Below, piece by piece: positions 1-10,671 of a stretch of DNA of 64,000 bases. The notes under the pieces were generated by a model, which was given only the letters and a program-made list of their open reading frames with translations, did no database searches and was not told where the DNA came from. The position numbers and the translations under genes were made by a program. Position 1 is the first letter of the stretch, and each line of letters starts with the position of its first letter. Location of the stretch: positions 20,285,258 to 20,349,257 of the forward strand of contig NC_054703.1 of assembly GCF_016097555.1 (NCBI RefSeq), written 5' to 3'. Origin of the DNA: Gigantopelta aegis (taxonomy: Eukaryota > Mollusca > Gastropoda > Neomphalida > Peltospiridae).

Positions 1-73
1 ACTGGTATATCAAAGGTCATGGTATGTGCTATCCTGTCTGTTGGATAGTGCATATAAAAGATCCCATGATGTA
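1..73 (+). repeat. SINE fragment (body only)
   Basis: The segment matches the body of the tRNA-derived SINE that recurs throughout this window (GGTATGTGCTATCCTGTCTG, then CATATAAAAGATCCC). The head lies outside the window and the tail is missing. Confidence 0.75.
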
Positions 74-375
74 ATTGATTACTAGTATTCAAATTGAAAC
101 TGACGTCAGGTATACAGTTATCGATTGGATTTTACAATAATATATATTTGTAACATGATATAATAGTAGTAAGTGAAATTATTTTGATGTAACGTTTTGT
201 GGATGTATGATTAAATTAAATTTAAAAAAACCTAAAATTCGGTGGGTGGCATAATGCAATGTTAAAACCTTCCCTTTAAAATGTTAGTTCATTGTCCGAA
301 AACGCTCATAACCGTTTTTCGCAATTATCGCCCTTGACGGACTCATAGGGGGCGCGCTAAATTGTAATACCACAA

Positions 376-390
376 GGACGCCATTTTATT
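376..390 (+). promoter_or_regulatory. Possible core-promoter element of TARDBP (YY1-like)
   Basis: About 95 bases before the TARDBP start codon, GACGCCATTTTA resembles the GCCATTTT core bound by YY1, which often sits just downstream of start sites of TATA-less housekeeping genes. The flank 330-360 is locally GC-richer. The role is inferred and no transcript is visible here. Confidence 0.3.
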
Positions 391-478
391 TTATTTCAGT
401 AAAGTGAATTTGTTACTTTGCCATTTTTGATTAAATACATATAACCGAAGCATCTTCTCGTTAGAAAATATAGAAAAA

Positions 479-719
479 ATGAGTCAGTATTTGCAGGTAG
501 CAGAAGACGAAAGTGAAGAGCCAATAGAAATTCCGAGTGAAGATGATGGAACACTGTTACTGTCCACTTTGGCTGCTCAGTTTCCAGGAGCATGCGGGCT
601 CAAATATCGAAACCCGGACACCGGCACTTTCCGGGGTGTTCGTTTAGCTGACGGCAAACTTCACCCACCAGAAACTGGGATGTGGGATTCCCATGTTTAC
701 ATTGCTGTGTTTCCTAAAG
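479..719 (+). CDS. TARDBP: TARDBP coding exon 1 (N-terminal domain)
   Basis: Encodes residues 1-80 and ends in phase 1 at donor AAG|GTTACT. Reading on into the intron gives about 34 unrelated residues before a stop. Confidence 0.93.
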
Positions 720-3700
720 GTTACTATATTTGGGGTTTTGTAATTTTTTGCCCCTCTCACCCGTTCATCTATCTATTTAACACAGACTCTTTGTTAATCA
801 TTAAACTATCCACTCATGGTTGAATGGTTCAAAACATGAAAATAACCCACCATTAAATAGAGAAATTCTAGAATGGTGTTTTTTTAGTGATCATGAAAAT
901 CCATAATCGATTGTGTGGGAAAATATTAATTGAAATAGTTCCTCCAGTTAAATAATGATTATAATAAAATTGATATTATATATATATATATATATATGCT
1001 TGGGTTTGGGTTTCTTTTCATGTGTACCTAAAGCCAAGGGGGAAAAAAATGATTAAAGATAAAATCAGGGCTCACACTGGAACAAATTTTAGTTAAGCCA
1101 ATTTTTCCTTGAAAATCGTTAAAATGTGGTTAATTTTTAAGGAATATTTAAATTTTATTAGCCAAAGTCTGAAAATGTCGGCCATTTTGTGTAAAAATTA
1201 GCAGTTGGCTAATATTAAATATGGCAATGTCCAGGGTGAGCCCTATTTGTAGGGTGAACACAGCAGTAGATATTATCTGATATATGGTCCTTGTAATTCA
1301 AATCTATCTAAAGTCCATATTATTCTGATGGATTGTGTAAGGAAAGTTGATAAGTTGGTGCCATCCAACTGTAAACAATAGATGATGATATTCCGACTTC
1401 CAACTCTTATTATTATTATTTTTATTAATCATTTGGTGGATTTTAGAATTTACTAGTGAGTCATTGACTTAATTGTGAATTCATTTGCCCGACTTAATGT
1501 TTTTCAATTACCTGTTCAGTGGGTTAACTTATGTTAATCTCTGCTGTTTTTTGCTCTTGGTTTTATTTTATTTAAACTAAAGTCGAATTTTATTAGCATT
1601 TGTGAAGTAACATTTTTTTATTTTTACAGAAAACAAAAGGAAGGGCGATGATGGACAAGAAAATCCTGTGGCTAAGACGAAACGTGTCGAAGGTGGACAG
1701 AAAAGCAGTACAGACTTGATTGTTTTGGGATTGCCATGGAAATGTACAGAAGATGACATGAGGAAATACTTTTCGCAGTTTGGCGAACTTCTGTTGGTGC
1801 AGGTAAATAGCAGAGCTTTTACTGGAACAAATTTTGTTATTTTCTTGCAAATTTATCAAATTTGGTTAATTTAACAAAAATGTTATTAGCAACAGACTAA
1901 ATGTTTTAACCACTTTGCATGAAAATTATCAATTGGGTAATTTGTCAATGGATAGGGTGAGCTCTGAATAAGATTGATTTAATAATTGTCAGGCTCCTAC
2001 CTAGTGTATAATTACTTGTTGGAGGTTCAGCTAAAACAAATAACCAAGCCATAGTGATGAAGCTCTTTCTCCCCTATGTAATTTGCATACGAGTACAGCT
2101 CAGATCATGGGTACAGAAACTGTTACACCTAGGTCAAATATTAAACTTTGCACAAATCATGTGAAATGACACTAATTTACTGACTGATATCTAAACTATG
2201 TAGATTTATAACTTGCAGATCAAGAACATAAGAATTTTGCTCTTGACGGAGCATTTCATAGCAAGACATGCATATCTTCTGCTCATAACATGGTGTCTTG
2301 TGATGCATAGTAACTGACAATAAATAAGGTCATTTCACAATTAAACACAAAAACAAACAAGAATAAGTGGAAGACTATGTGAAGACACCAAAAAAACCAA
2401 ATTGTGTATAAACTTAGTTTAGAAGTGACACTGTAAAATAGACACCGTTATGAGCAGCAGATTTAAAAAAAAAAGTTTCCAGGTACAGAAAACTAACACC
2501 ATTGGACATATACAACAATGAACACAATATGGTACATGAAAATCGATTTATTCATCATTTATGATAACCCAAAATCAATAGCACACATTGAAGTAGAAAG
2601 ACTATTTCAAACCACCTTTTGCGCATAACACAGACACTGATTATGCCAAAATACATCATAAAACACTGCAAATCATTCAGATGTGACCCCATTTGACAGC
2701 ATGACTTAATCATTCCTAGGATGTGATAGCTTGTCTTGAGTAATAATAACAAAAAAAATACAATGTATATATATATGCTATAGACTTGTGACACAGAAAA
2801 CCGGTAAAATATGTTTTTAAAAACTGAATCTTTGTAATATTTCGAGTTTACTTTTATAATGAATATAAAAGATTGGAAGTAGAAGCTCTGTAAATATACT
2901 CAGCAGGATAATATTGCCTCTCAATTAGTGTTAAGTTATAACATCTTACTTTAATGATTGGGAAAAAAAAAACAATAAACGAAATATGAGGAAAAAATAG
3001 TTGGCAGTCACTGGAATAAAACTTGTAATTTGATCATTGGGATCCAATACTAAACAGAAATCATGTAGGCAATTTGTGTCTTTAAAAGAAATCCTTGGAA
3101 CAGGCATAATGTCCAGGATCTTATTGAGAGAAAAAAAACCCCGAGGTGTCCAATACATCAGACATGACATAGTGCTGCCCCATTTTCCTCAGGAAACGCA
3201 GCTCTGTTTCATCGTCATCAACAGCTTCAACCTGCAAAATATGAAAATGTCACATTATATAACAAGCTTGTAGAATGTACTGACAAAATGTAAGGGTCAT
3301 GCTTTAATGTTGATTTTCATTATAGATTGTAAACAGAAAAAACTCCACATTTGTTTCATGTTTGTGCTGTTGCTTCTGTTGTTTATCTTACAAGGTTTGT
3401 TGTCAACATCCAAATAAATTTTCATGAGGTTTAAAGAACTAAGTAATTTAATCCAAAACTTAAATCTGTTTTGTACATTCCATAATTTTTTTTTTGGCAA
3501 AAATGGCAAACGGGTGTGAGGGTGTTAGGATCGGTCAGGTAACCCGAGCCACACATATTATTTAATTTGGTCTAATTGTATTTTACTTCCAGGTTCCTTG
3601 TAATAAAGTATTAAAATGTAAAAAATGATACCTAAAAGTTATGTTTATAGATAAAACAACTAAGTCAATATTTTTTGTAGCATTTTTTTGCTAAAGTTTG

Positions 3701-6700
3701 TGGTTGCTATGGTTATGAAAATGCCTACATAAATAGCCAACGAAAAGATGGATTTTTATTATTTACAGTTTTTTCGGCCATGACTCAAACTAAAATAATC
3801 CTCAAAAGACTGTTCAGACATCTGCTTAAACTTTTCTGTTCAAGATTTTGATTACCGAATAGAAGTACATCAAACACAAAATAAAAGAACTTTAACCCTT
3901 TTTTGTTTCACCATCAAAGACTACACAGAACAAAGTGGCTAGTCTTGTTAACACACCTTTTAGAACAGGTGGCAATTAGGGGGCAATAAAAATTCTAAAG
4001 GTAGACACAGGTGGGCCACACAGGTGGGAGGTGTTACTATACAATACATTCAAACTCACTTTGAATCTGTAGTATCAAAAGGATGTGGATTATCACATTG
4101 GTGATAATTAAAAGTTCTAAATATTTCAAAAGACAACATAAAAGGCTTTTTTCTAAGCTTTGTACTCTTGTACTTCAACAAATAAATGGAGTCTGTGTTA
4201 TGAGCAGCATGCTATGAGTTAAAATAGAGTTAGAATTTACTTATTTATTACAAAAATTAGGCAGATATATTTCAAGCACTATTTCATTAATGTGGACCAA
4301 CATAAGCTGGTTTAATTAATTAGGCACATTGATTTGCAAACGATCACTTCAGCTCATAACAAAGACTCCAAAAATTAAAATAAAATGGGTGTCTGTGTTA
4401 TGAGCAGAATACCATGAGTTACAATTGGGTTAAAATTAGCTTATTTATTACAAAAATTAGACAGATATATTTCAAGCACTATTTCATTAATGTGTACCAA
4501 CATAAAGCTGGTTTAATTAATTAGACACATTGATTTGCAAAAAAATCACTTCAGCTCATAACAAAGACTCCAAAAATAAAAATAAAATGGGTGTGTGTTA
4601 TGTGCAGAATACCATGAGTTACAATTGGGTTAAAATTTGCTTATTTATTACAAAAATTAGACATATATTTCAAGCACTATTTCATTAATGTGGACCAACA
4701 TAAAGCTGGTTTAATTAATTAGGCACATTGATTTGCAAACAATCACTTCAGCTCATAACAAAGACTCCAAAAATTAAAATAAAATGGGTGTCTGTGTTAT
4801 GAGCAGAATGCCATGAGTTACAATTGGGTTAAAATTTGCTTATTTATTACAAAAATTATACAAATATATTTCAAGCACTATTTCATTAATGTGCACCAAC
4901 ATAAAGCTGGTTTAATTAATTAGGCATGTTATATGCGAACTATCACTTCTGCTCATAACGAAGACGCGATTCTAGTGGTGAGAGAATGACTATCAAAAAT
5001 GCATTTATCGTCATAAAATTTATCACAAAGTGTCTCAAGTAAAAAGAATAAACATTAACAAAAGAAATACTAACCTTCCATTCGTGTGCACTGCTCGGTT
5101 ATCAACCAAATTGAAGAAAAACATCCCTGGATCAAATTGTCTTCCGCTCATAACATGTGTCAAAACCAACAGACACGAACGCAGATCAAGCTCTCTTTGT
5201 AAATCACAACGTGCTTGGCACAAACCAATGAAGCGTTGCTTTTAGTAAACAACTTGTGGAATGTATTAAGCAAATTTACAACATATCACCATTTTACCCA
5301 AAGTTGCAGCGTGTGTTCTTTCGCTCATAACGCACAGGACACCAATCACTTGAGTTATATATATGACCATAAATTACGTAATTTTACAATCACGAATCTC
5401 AGTTTTTCCTGTGTACAGTACTAAAGTGTACATATTAAGCCATGTGGTCTGTGTGATGAAAAAACACTTTGTTGCAGTAGATACATGCGTCGTCTAGCAT
5501 TAATGTAAATAAGACACTAATGGTTATGAGCGGAATGTAGATTTATCGCCAGTAAAATCATGCAATTTACTTAAATATACATGGAAACAATTTAATGAGA
5601 AAATAACAAGAGTATTTATCTTATGTTAGGTGGTAGTTGTGGTCTGTATATTGCTTTTGTACATGGGGCATTTGTTGATAAAAATTTGTAGTCGTCATGA
5701 TGTAACAAAATGGCCATGGTTTTTACCCACTATTACTGTCGTTTTCGCTTTTTCCTGAACTTGGTGCAAACCAAACATAGCAAACTTTGCTCCTACTACG
5801 TTCTATAAAGTCTTTCCTGGACATAGTTGTAAAAGCAACTTTGAAAAAAATTACATACCCTTTGAAAATTGATTTTTTTTGTTCAACATACACTCAGTGT
5901 ACCCTTGAAAATTGATTTTTTGTTCAACATACACTCAGTGTACCCATGATCTGAGCCGTACTCATTATACTTAAGTTAATATGGGTAATTTTTGCATCTT
6001 TTTCATGGGAAACTGCTCACATCGTTTATGATTGCTTCTGGGCTGAATATGTTCTTGCAAACATGTTTAGGGAGATGGGCAAAACGTTTTGTTTTACATA
6101 TATTAAATTGAGGATAAACATTTGTTTCAGGTAAAGCGTGACCCAAAGACTGGGGAATCAAAAGGATTTGGCTTCATCCGTTTTGTCGAGTATCGGTCCC
6201 AGGTCAAGTGCATGTCACAGAGACACATGATAGACGGGCGCTGGTGCGATGTAACCATTCCAAACTCGAAGGTACTGATAACAATTACTTTTATAAGAAC
6301 ATAAATCAATGTAGCAAGGCACAGTATTTCATGCAAATGTCATTCTTTTCACGTATCGGTTACTCAATTTGAAATTAATGTGAACCACCTTTACATTAAC
6401 TTCGTTCACACTTACTTTAAACTGGTTTAGCTAAAACATGTTTGGTTCAAAATGACGAGCGTTCACAGGGAACATTTTGTCCAGTATCGTGTCGCAATTC
6501 GGTACGCAAGTTACAGAGATCGCTACACAATTTTAAAACATTAAACAGTAGTTGCTAATAAATTTTCTGTTGACCAGAAATATCGCTAATCAAGATTTTG
6601 TAAACAGAAGTTCCCTGGTTCACACATGTAATAGCTAATGAGGAACATTTTTTTCAGTATCATGTTGCAATTTGCTATGCAAGTTTCAGAGATCACTACA

Positions 6701-9700
6701 CTATTTTAAAACATTAAACAGTAATTGCTAATCAATTTTCAGTTGACTAAAAATATTGCCAAACAAAATTTGAAAACAAAATGTTCCCTGGCTAAACTGG
6801 TATTTGGCAGAAGTGTAGTTATCACTACTTGAGCAGACATCAACACAACAATGAACTACAAGTGTGTTAGTCTGTTGCTAATTCACTTATTGCTTATTCT
6901 GCCTGTTATGTCACAGTCGCTTCCACATTATACCAGTTTAACTGAAACAATTTGCGTTCACTCTTACATTTAATCTTTAGACTACTGGATTAATTTTTGA
7001 CAAAAACCACGTTGAGTGGGTACAAGTTTATAATTTTTACTCACATATTCTCTTAAATGTTTTACAAATACATAAAATAAAGTTCATATTTGAATTGGTA
7101 AGTATTATTTTTGTGTATTTTTCAAATTTTTATTTTATTGTATTTATATTATTCAGTTATTGTTGATTAAAATTAGGCAAAAAATAAAAAAGTCGTGTTT
7201 ACTTAGGGCATTTGTGGCCAGCTGTCCAGTATTTATGTCCATTATTCCCAATAGCAGTGGCTTTCTAACCAGAATTTAAAAAAACTAAACAAACTGATTC
7301 ATATCCCAATATGTAGTGATTTTCGTTGTTGGTAAAACAATCAAATTTATTATCAAATTAGCTGTCACAATCAGCTATCGATCCCTGAAAATGACCGCGA
7401 CGTGCCGCCATTGTTGTCAAGCGAAAATGCTTGCCAAAAATCACTTTTGGAACTCAAAATTTCAAGCCATTTTACAGTGAAAAATCTAATTTTAAAGACA
7501 GTAAGCGAACTTGTCTTGTGTTTCCTGTTACTAAATTGTTTCTGGTGAGTGTTGTGTGCAAAACAGCGTGAAATATGAATTGGGGAATGCACTGTATACA
7601 GTGTACAGTATGTCGATTGGCATGACGTTGGGCGAGATATCTTGTCTGCAGTAGTCAGAAGGTTAACTGTTATAACTGTTTAGCTAAACCATGTACCAAA
7701 GTTTTTCAGCTATACCGGTATAGTGAAAAGATTGCATTCACATTTAATTTGAAACTGGTTTCGTTAACCTATTTTAAAAGTTCTATAAGTGAGAACGCAA
7801 CTATAGTGAACCATTCTGAATATTCTGAAAGTACTTTTCAAGTATATTAATGGCATGCAATACAACATTTTTATTTTATATTTTACTTTAATCAAATGTA
7901 CAGTATCGGCTGGAAATAATGCACAATTTAGGTAGTAAGTAATCAGCACACACAAATGATATCATCAGTGTTCGAGATTAACGTTATCCCGATATCTTGG
8001 GGATACCAGAATTTAATTTTGGATACCAGACTTCAAGAACCCAGTATTCCACCGAGATACCATAAAATGCTGTTGGTTGTTTAATCCTGCATTTTTATTT
8101 TTCACTGAAACAATGAAAGTTGTCATTTACTGGTGAAGTTAAGTAACAGTATTTTTGAGCTCTTACCCAGTCTAATGCTGTGCCGTAACAATATCTCCCC
8201 CAACTCGTACCCAGTCTTATGCTACACTGGAGTAATAGCGACGTAGTAATAGACTGGAAACTGCTACGTCCCTATTGTCTTTGTTGGATGTTTCCTCCCT
8301 TCAAATTTTATTTGAGATATTTATTCCACATCTGCAGAAAATTTATACAGGTAGGTTTATTATTAGTAATGTCAGAAACACGAATAGATTACTGCTAAAT
8401 ATTAATTTGTCAGTATTATGCAAAAATAGATCCAACAAATATTTTTGTCGATTCCGTTTGATTGCGAATTTCACGAATTCCCATATTTTTATTGTGGCGT
8501 AGCAATAGAATGGGAACGAAAACAGTGTCATCCAAGTTTGTTACGATGTTATTTATGAATTTCATTTAAGTGGGATACTAAATTTTCAGGTGGGATATCA
8601 GATTTTGAAATGTTAGTATCCAACATTACATTACATTAGTATACTGCCCCAAAATTTTAATTTCGAACACTGGATATCATTCATGTAACTTGATCTCTGG
8701 TTAAAAATCATGTGAACTGACTTGCTGTTACCTATGATTTTGAATTATTGTCTCCTGTATCATGGGCAGTCATGATTTTTAGAAAAACAGGTTTTAACTA
8801 AACTAACCACTCCTGCTTCACAGCATGACCTTCACCCATATGAAATGGGTTCTAGAATGGTGTTTTGTTTTGTGATATTCAATGATCAATTATTATCGAA
8901 AATATGTTACTGTTAGGTTGATCAATAATGAAAATCCATAATCGATTGTATGCGAAAATGATAATTGTAATAGTTCCTCCATTTTAAATGATAGAATTGC
9001 AGGGTTCGAACTTCAAAATTTGTAACCCACAGCATTATTTAAAAAAAACTGACATGGGTGAAATGGCCCACTGATGGCAATTTGTATTTTAAAGTAGAAA
9101 ATAAACAGCACTGAAAGGTTATTTTACTGTATGAAGTCTTTTTTCAAATGTACAGAATTGTATATACATTTTGCCTTCATGAGGGCGTTTTACTGCAATA
9201 GCAGTAATTTTTATCTTGCGGCAGAAAGGTGCCACAGGTCAGGTAACCTGACCTGTGGCACTTTATATCTCAACGACAGCAATTGCTTTTAGTTCCAAGT
9301 CGTGGAATCTGCAGATGTCATTTTCTGAGCCTTGCATCTCAAAGAATTTTGAAATTTGGTTGATAATACATCCCGACCATTTAAAAAACATAAGAAAATA
9401 GATCCAAATTCCAAAGCCTATTTGTTTTCTACATGCATATGACTACATATGGTTACGATACTTAAACACCTACATTTAAGAATACGTCGGCTTTATTTGG
9501 CCCATGAGCTTGGTCTTTTAAACAGGTATATTAATGCGTTGATAGATTTTTTTTATTCATTCATATTTACAGCAGCTGATGAACAGAAAGGTTTTCATTG
9601 GCAGGTGTAGATACCAAATAACTGCTTTAGAATGTGCAGCGGTGTCATTAAAAACATCTCGTTATACATTATTTACAGGAAGGCTCCCAGCAGCTGATGG

Positions 9701-10671
9701 AAAAAAAAAAATCTTATTGCAGGTGTAGATACCAAATATCTGCATAAAAACATTAGAAACATCTTTTAGTTTGTACACTCGTTACCCATTATTTTCAAGA
9801 AGGCTTGCAGCATCTGATGAACAGGAAGATTTTCATTGGCAGGTGTACAGATATCAAATAACTGCTTTTAAATATGTATCAGTGTCATTAAAACCATTTT
9901 TAGTTGGCTTACTCATTATTAAAAACATCTTTTGGAGTTCGTTTATTCACTCTTAATCCATTCTTATTACAGGAAGGCTCCCAGCAGCTGATGAACAGGA
10001 AGATCTTCATTGGCCGGTGCACTGAGAACCTGTCGCAGGAGGATCTGCGGACGTACTTCAGCAAGTATGGCGAGGTGGTCGACGTCTTCATCCCCAAGCC
10101 GTTCCGCGCATTTGCCTTTGTCACCTTCGCCGACCACGAGGTGGCGCAGATGCTCTGTGGGGAGGACCACATCATCAACGGTGCCAGCGTGCACGTGAGC
10201 AACGCCTCCCCGAAACACTACGACACCCAGCAGAACAGAAAGGGTGGGTTCAACCAGAGCGCTAGTATGGGTAGCCCCGGGGCGTGGCGTCCGAATGCCA
10301 GAAACTCCCAGTCCAGCCCAAAGATCGAAGGCTTACATGGGGGTGGTATGGACACCACCATGGGCAACAACCAGTTGGGAATGAATTTATTAAATTCGGC
10401 CATGCTGGCTGCGGCTCAGGCTATGCTGACTCAGCAGGGGCAGTGGGGTCCCCTCGGGTTGGCAGGGCAGACTGGGGGGAGTACGGAGGTGTCGGGGAAT
10501 CCCACAGCTAGGAATACGGGCTTTGATAACAACACCACAGCAACGACAAATCAAGGGAATAACTTTTTAGGGGGTTGGGGCCCCCCTCAGGAACAGACCG
10601 GTCATCAGGCACAGGGTCAGTATGGTGGGTGGGGCACACCGCACCAGAGTCAGAGGGGAGGATGGAATTAA
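479..10671 (+). CDS. TARDBP: TDP-43 (TAR DNA-binding protein 43), four coding exons
   Basis: Nuclear RNA-binding protein that binds UG-rich RNA and controls splicing and RNA stability. Exons 479-719, 1630-1802, 6131-6271 and 9973-10671 join in phase (1, 0, 0) to 417 residues; human TDP-43 has 414. Visible parts: N-terminal oligomerisation domain 1-80 ([17 protein letters not shown]); bipartite nuclear signal near 83-100 (KRK, KTKRV); RRM1 with RNP2 LIVLGLPW at 110-117 and RNP1 KGFGFIRF at 149-156; RRM2 with RNP2 IFIGRC at 196-201 and RNP1 RAFAFVTF at 230-237; then a Gly/Asn/Gln-rich prion-like tail whose conserved helix lies near 321-345 ([13 protein letters not shown]). The ATG at 479 aligns with the family start. 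The tail is less Gly/Ser-rich than the human one. An alternative last exon and decoy exon-4 heads are described separately. Family identity is very firm. Confidence 0.97.
976..998. repeat. (TA)n microsatellite
   Basis: Pure TA dinucleotide run in TARDBP intron 1. Confidence 0.9.
1066..1244. mobile_element. MITE, family with GGGCTCAC ends
   Basis: The left end CAGGGCTCACACTGG is the near-inverse of the right end CCAGGGTGAGCCCT. The AT-rich inside resembles copies at 1814-1970, 25322-25852 and 45480-45722. No clear target duplication survives. Confidence 0.65.
1630..1802 (+). CDS. TARDBP: TARDBP coding exon 2 (NLS and first half of RRM1)
   Basis: Acceptor TTTTTACAG, donor CAG|GTAAAT. Encodes residues 81-138, with the basic nuclear signal and RNP2 of RRM1. 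It enters in phase 1 and leaves in phase 0. Confidence 0.95.
1814..1970. mobile_element. Decayed MITE with GGGCTCAC ends, just after exon 2
   Basis: Begins 12 bases into intron 2 and ends with ATAGGGTGAGCTCT. The left end is eroded (GAGCTTTTACTGGAACAAAT); the internal order matches the copy at 1066-1244. Confidence 0.5.
4188..4972. repeat. Fourfold tandem repeat, about 200-bp unit
   Basis: Four units begin near 4191, 4391, 4594 and 4790. Each opens with (GT)CTGTGTTATGAGCAG and closes with GCTCATAACAAAGACTCC, so each unit has its own inverted ends. The third copy has a changed 9-mer (GTTATGTGC). Confidence 0.85.
5858..5942. repeat. Duplicated 42-bp segment
   Basis: Two adjacent copies of GAAAATTGATTTTTT...CACTCAGTGTACCC lie immediately inside the right end of the intron-2 element. 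Confidence 0.85.
6131..6271 (+). CDS. TARDBP: TARDBP coding exon 3 (second half of RRM1)
   Basis: Acceptor TTTGTTTCAG, donor AAG|GTACTG. Encodes 47 residues (139-185), including RNP1 KGFGFIRF and the [13 protein letters not shown] stretch typical of TDP-43. Both junctions are phase 0. Confidence 0.95.
6464..6795. repeat. Diverged direct duplication, about 150 bp
   Basis: GGGAACATTTTGTCCAGTAT... at 6470 is repeated from about 6645 with roughly one change in six. Both halves share ATTTTAAAACATTAAACAGT and end near TTCCCTGG. Flanking copies of a CTGGTTTAGCTAAA-like motif at 6420, 6788 and 7680 suggest a larger decayed repeat. Confidence 0.7.
7966..8672. mobile_element. Non-autonomous hAT-like element with 8-bp target duplication
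   Basis: The left end CAGTGTTCGAGATTAA and right end TTAATTTCGAACACTG are inverted. GATATCAT flanks both sides exactly (7958-7965 and 8673-8680). An 8-bp duplication with CA(G)TG-type ends is the hAT signature. The 707 bp hold no transposase, so it is a non-autonomous copy in TARDBP intron 3. Confidence 0.85.
9228..9262. repeat. Perfect short palindrome
   Basis: GTGCCACAGGTCAGGT and its exact complement are separated by one base. A long unbroken hairpin could form in the intron-3 RNA or DNA. Confidence 0.85.
9560..9900 (+). repeat. Three decayed tandem copies of the TARDBP exon-4 head
   Basis: Three AG-ended blocks (AG at 9571, 9677 and 9798) are followed by sequence like the start of exon 4: CAGCTGATGAACAG..., GAAGGCTCCCAGCAGCTGAT and AAGGCTTGCAGCATCTGATG. 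Each is followed by CAGGTGTAGATACC or CAGGTGTACAGATATC in place of the exon sequence. The copies are 106-121 bp apart and lie before the true acceptor at 9972. Confidence 0.9.
9973..10671 (+). CDS. TARDBP: TARDBP coding exon 4 (RRM2 and prion-like tail)
   Basis: Acceptor TTCTTATTACAG. Encodes residues 186-417 and ends at TAA 10669-10671. GC content rises sharply against the introns. An internal donor-like site (G|GTGGGT at 10243/10244) lies just after RRM2, close to where vertebrate short isoforms leave this exon. Confidence 0.96.
   Translation, partial: EGSQQLMNRKIFIGRCTENLSQEDLRTYFSKYGEVVDVFIPKPFRAFAFVTFADHEVAQMLCGEDHIINGASVHVSNASPKHYDTQQNRKGGFNQSASMGSPGAWRPNARNSQSSPKIEGLHGGGMDTTMGNNQLGMNLLNSAMLAAAQAMLTQQGQWGPLGLAGQTGGSTEVSGNPTARNTGFDNNTTATTNQGNNFLGGWGPPQEQTGHQAQGQYGGWGTPHQSQRGGWN

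Larger units (their letters stand above)
2091..5963. mobile_element. Large TIR-bounded element in TARDBP intron 2
   Basis: About 25 bases at 2091-2115 (core GCTCAGATCATGGGTACA) return inverted at 5939-5963 with a single difference. The inside has no convincing protein gene. It carries a 9-mer, GCTCATAAC or its complement, at least a dozen times, a fourfold tandem repeat and a duplicated right subterminal segment. No clean target duplication was found, so the true ends may lie a few bases further out. It is probably an old, non-autonomous DNA transposon. Confidence 0.55.
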
